In this document: positions 8,726 through 9,019 of the stretch, piece by piece
How the letters are laid out: each line of letters begins with the position of its first letter
How positions within the stretch are numbered: the stretch's first letter is position 1
Source of the DNA: Bacteroidales bacterium UBA6366
GTDB taxonomy: Bacteria > Bacteroidota > Bacteroidia > Bacteroidales > UBA932
Assembly (NCBI GenBank): GCA_002438845.1
Contig: DJRG01000098.1
Location: forward strand, 1-9,019
Reading direction: 5' to 3'
DNA length: 9,019 nucleotides
Notes under the pieces: model-generated
Database searches by the model: none
Seen by the model: the letters and a program-made list of their open reading frames with translations, nothing else
What the model was told of the DNA's origin: nothing
Made by a program: the position numbers and the translations under genes

Positions 8726-8733
8726 CAAAGATA
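8726..8733 (-). promoter_or_regulatory. Bacteroidota-type -7 promoter element for the glycoside hydrolase
   Basis: On the minus strand this reads TATCTTTG, a full match to TAnnTTTG and identical to the box in front of tamB. It lies 24 bases upstream of the ATG at 8701, so the transcript would start near 8719-8722 with a very short leader. No good TTTG is seen at the usual -33 spacing, so an activator or a weak -33 may be involved. The box argues against use of the upstream GTG at 8737. Confidence 0.55.
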
Positions 8734-8788
8734 ACACTTACTTTTTTCCTTACGATTCTTTTCCTCTTTAAAATCTGACGCATCACGT

Positions 8789-8831
8789 TCGAATTTTGGC
8801 AAAATCAAAGAGATTTTATGTAAAAATTCGA
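8789..8831. repeat. AT-rich nested palindrome (possible operator or hairpin)
   Basis: Outer arms TCGAATTTT (8789-8797) and AAAATTCGA (8823-8831) are perfect 9-bp inverted repeats. Nested inside them, AAAATC (8801-8806) and GATTTT (8812-8817) form a second perfect inverted repeat around AAAGA. In addition TTCGAATTTTGGCA (8788-8801) recurs as TTCGATTTTGGCA at 8827-8839, a near-exact direct repeat running into the sigma-54-like site. The position between two divergent candidate promoters suits a regulator-binding site, but no known regulator motif is recognised. Confidence 0.5.
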
Positions 8832-8834
8832 TTT

Positions 8835-8849
8835 TGGCACGGATAATGC
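8835..8849 (+). promoter_or_regulatory. Candidate sigma-54 (RpoN) promoter pointing right
   Basis: TGGCACG, four bases, then ATGC closely fits the sigma-54 consensus TGGCACG-N4-TTGC. The invariant GG (8836-8837) and GC (8848-8849) have the correct 12-base spacing, and only one fixed position differs. Transcription would begin about 12 bases after the GC, near 8861. A short inverted repeat, ATGCC/GGCAT (8846-8850, 8858-8862), overlaps the start. This is inferred from motif match alone; a housekeeping-like box TATCTTTC at 8889-8896 is an alternative. Confidence 0.35.
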
Positions 8850-8860
8850 CTATGTTCGGC

Positions 8861-8995
8861 ATAGAGTTAATTGGTTCTAATAGGATTTTATCTTTCTAAC
8901 CTTTGGCCTGTGAAGGCTGTTCTTCATACGTTTTATTCATAATTAGGTTTGTATTAAGTGGGAAAGGTCGGAGCTGCGAAGTTCCGGCCTTTTTT
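8861..8995 (+). ncRNA. Possible short non-coding transcript (about 135 nt)
   Basis: The interval lies between the candidate sigma-54 promoter and an intrinsic terminator on the same strand and has no usable reading frame. It contains a small hairpin at 8905-8918, GGCCT-GTGA-AGGCT, whose four-base loop fits the GNRA class, and it ends in the terminator stem. The neighbouring gene to the left is divergent, so a right-pointing terminator here needs a transcript that starts within this intergenic region. No known RNA family is recognised. An alternative is a leader with an attenuator for a gene beyond the window. Confidence 0.25.
8966..8995 (+). terminator. Rho-independent terminator, plus strand
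   Basis: GGTCGGAGC (8966-8974), loop TGCGAA, GTTCCGGCC (8981-8989) forms a continuous 9-bp GC-rich stem with two G-T wobbles, followed directly by six T residues (8990-8995). This is a textbook intrinsic terminator for rightward transcription. Read leftward, the same stem is followed only by TTTCCC, so it is weaker in that direction. Confidence 0.8.
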
Positions 8996-9019
8996 GACTT
9001 TGTCAAAAAAGGCCGGAAC
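8981..9019. repeat. Perfect 18-bp-arm palindrome at window edge (back-to-back terminators)
   Basis: GTTCCGGCCTTTTTTGAC (8981-8998) and its exact reverse complement (9002-9019) flank a TTT spacer. The left arm includes the 3' half and T-run of the plus-strand terminator. The right arm, read leftward, presents the same half-stem plus T-run (9019-9005), as expected for a mirror-image terminator of a convergent gene whose other half-stem lies just beyond the window. The symmetry may continue past 9019. Confidence 0.75.

Larger units (their letters stand above)
8702..9019. other. Right-hand intergenic region without a protein gene
   Basis: These 318 bases up to the window end contain no credible coding frame; frames on both strands are interrupted and the longest readable starts give only about ten codons. 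The DNA from 8740 to 8960 is clearly richer in A+T than the genes. It holds the hydrolase promoter, a nested palindrome, a sigma-54-like site, a GNRA-type small hairpin and strong terminator structures, annotated separately. The gene that flanks it on the right is outside the window. Confidence 0.7.

Noticed and set aside
8702..8737. Extension of the hydrolase start to the GTG at 8737
   Set aside because: It would place twelve non-signal-like residues before the signal peptide, and the start codon would lie upstream of the promoter -7 box at 8726-8733. ATG at 8701 or 8707 fits better.
8944..8951. TAGGTTTG as a plus-strand -7 promoter box
   Set aside because: It matches TAnnTTTG, but no -33 element lies at the right distance and the transcript would be only about 35 bases before the terminator.
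8702..9019. CRISPR array, tRNA or insertion sequence in the right-hand intergenic DNA
   Set aside because: There are no regularly spaced repeats, no tRNA-like cloverleaf with conserved T-loop, and no transposase reading frame or paired terminal repeats around one.

Overview
The window looks like part of a chromosome from a Bacteroidota bacterium, probably Bacteroidales. Three things point there. Two sites match the Bacteroidota -7 promoter element TAnnTTTG. There is a very large TamB-like protein of the Bacteroidota type. There is also a large secreted GH106-type glycosidase, a family common in this phylum. Coding GC is moderately high, while the right-hand intergenic DNA is clearly AT-rich. 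I cannot name a genus.

Layout, left to right. A short promoter/leader (1-60) precedes a 1,521-residue TamB/AsmA-superfamily protein (61-4626, +) that appears to start with TTG. Six bases later comes a complete methylglyoxal synthase, mgsA (4633-5094, +), probably in the same operon. A 139-bp gap without a clear terminator separates mgsA from a convergent GH106-like glycoside hydrolase (5234-8701, -) with a signal peptide. That gene carries an in-frame pair of inverted, REP-like hairpin repeats (6160-6230) with compensatory stem changes. The last 318 bp (8702-9019) contain no credible protein gene. They do contain the promoter of the hydrolase, an AT-rich nested palindrome, a sigma-54-like promoter pointing right, an intrinsic terminator, and a perfect 18-bp-arm palindrome that reaches the window edge.

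How the genes may work together. TamB-like proteins act in the cell envelope, moving outer-membrane components between the membranes. MgsA is a cytoplasmic overflow enzyme that converts dihydroxyacetone phosphate to methylglyoxal. The hydrolase should act outside the cytoplasm and release a deoxy-sugar such as L-rhamnose from complex glycans. No SusC/SusD pair or sugar regulator lies within the window, so the hydrolase looks isolated here. The least ordinary parts are the repeat pair embedded in the hydrolase coding sequence and the 8840-8995 region, where a candidate promoter, a GNRA-type hairpin and a terminator bracket a short, apparently non-coding transcript.
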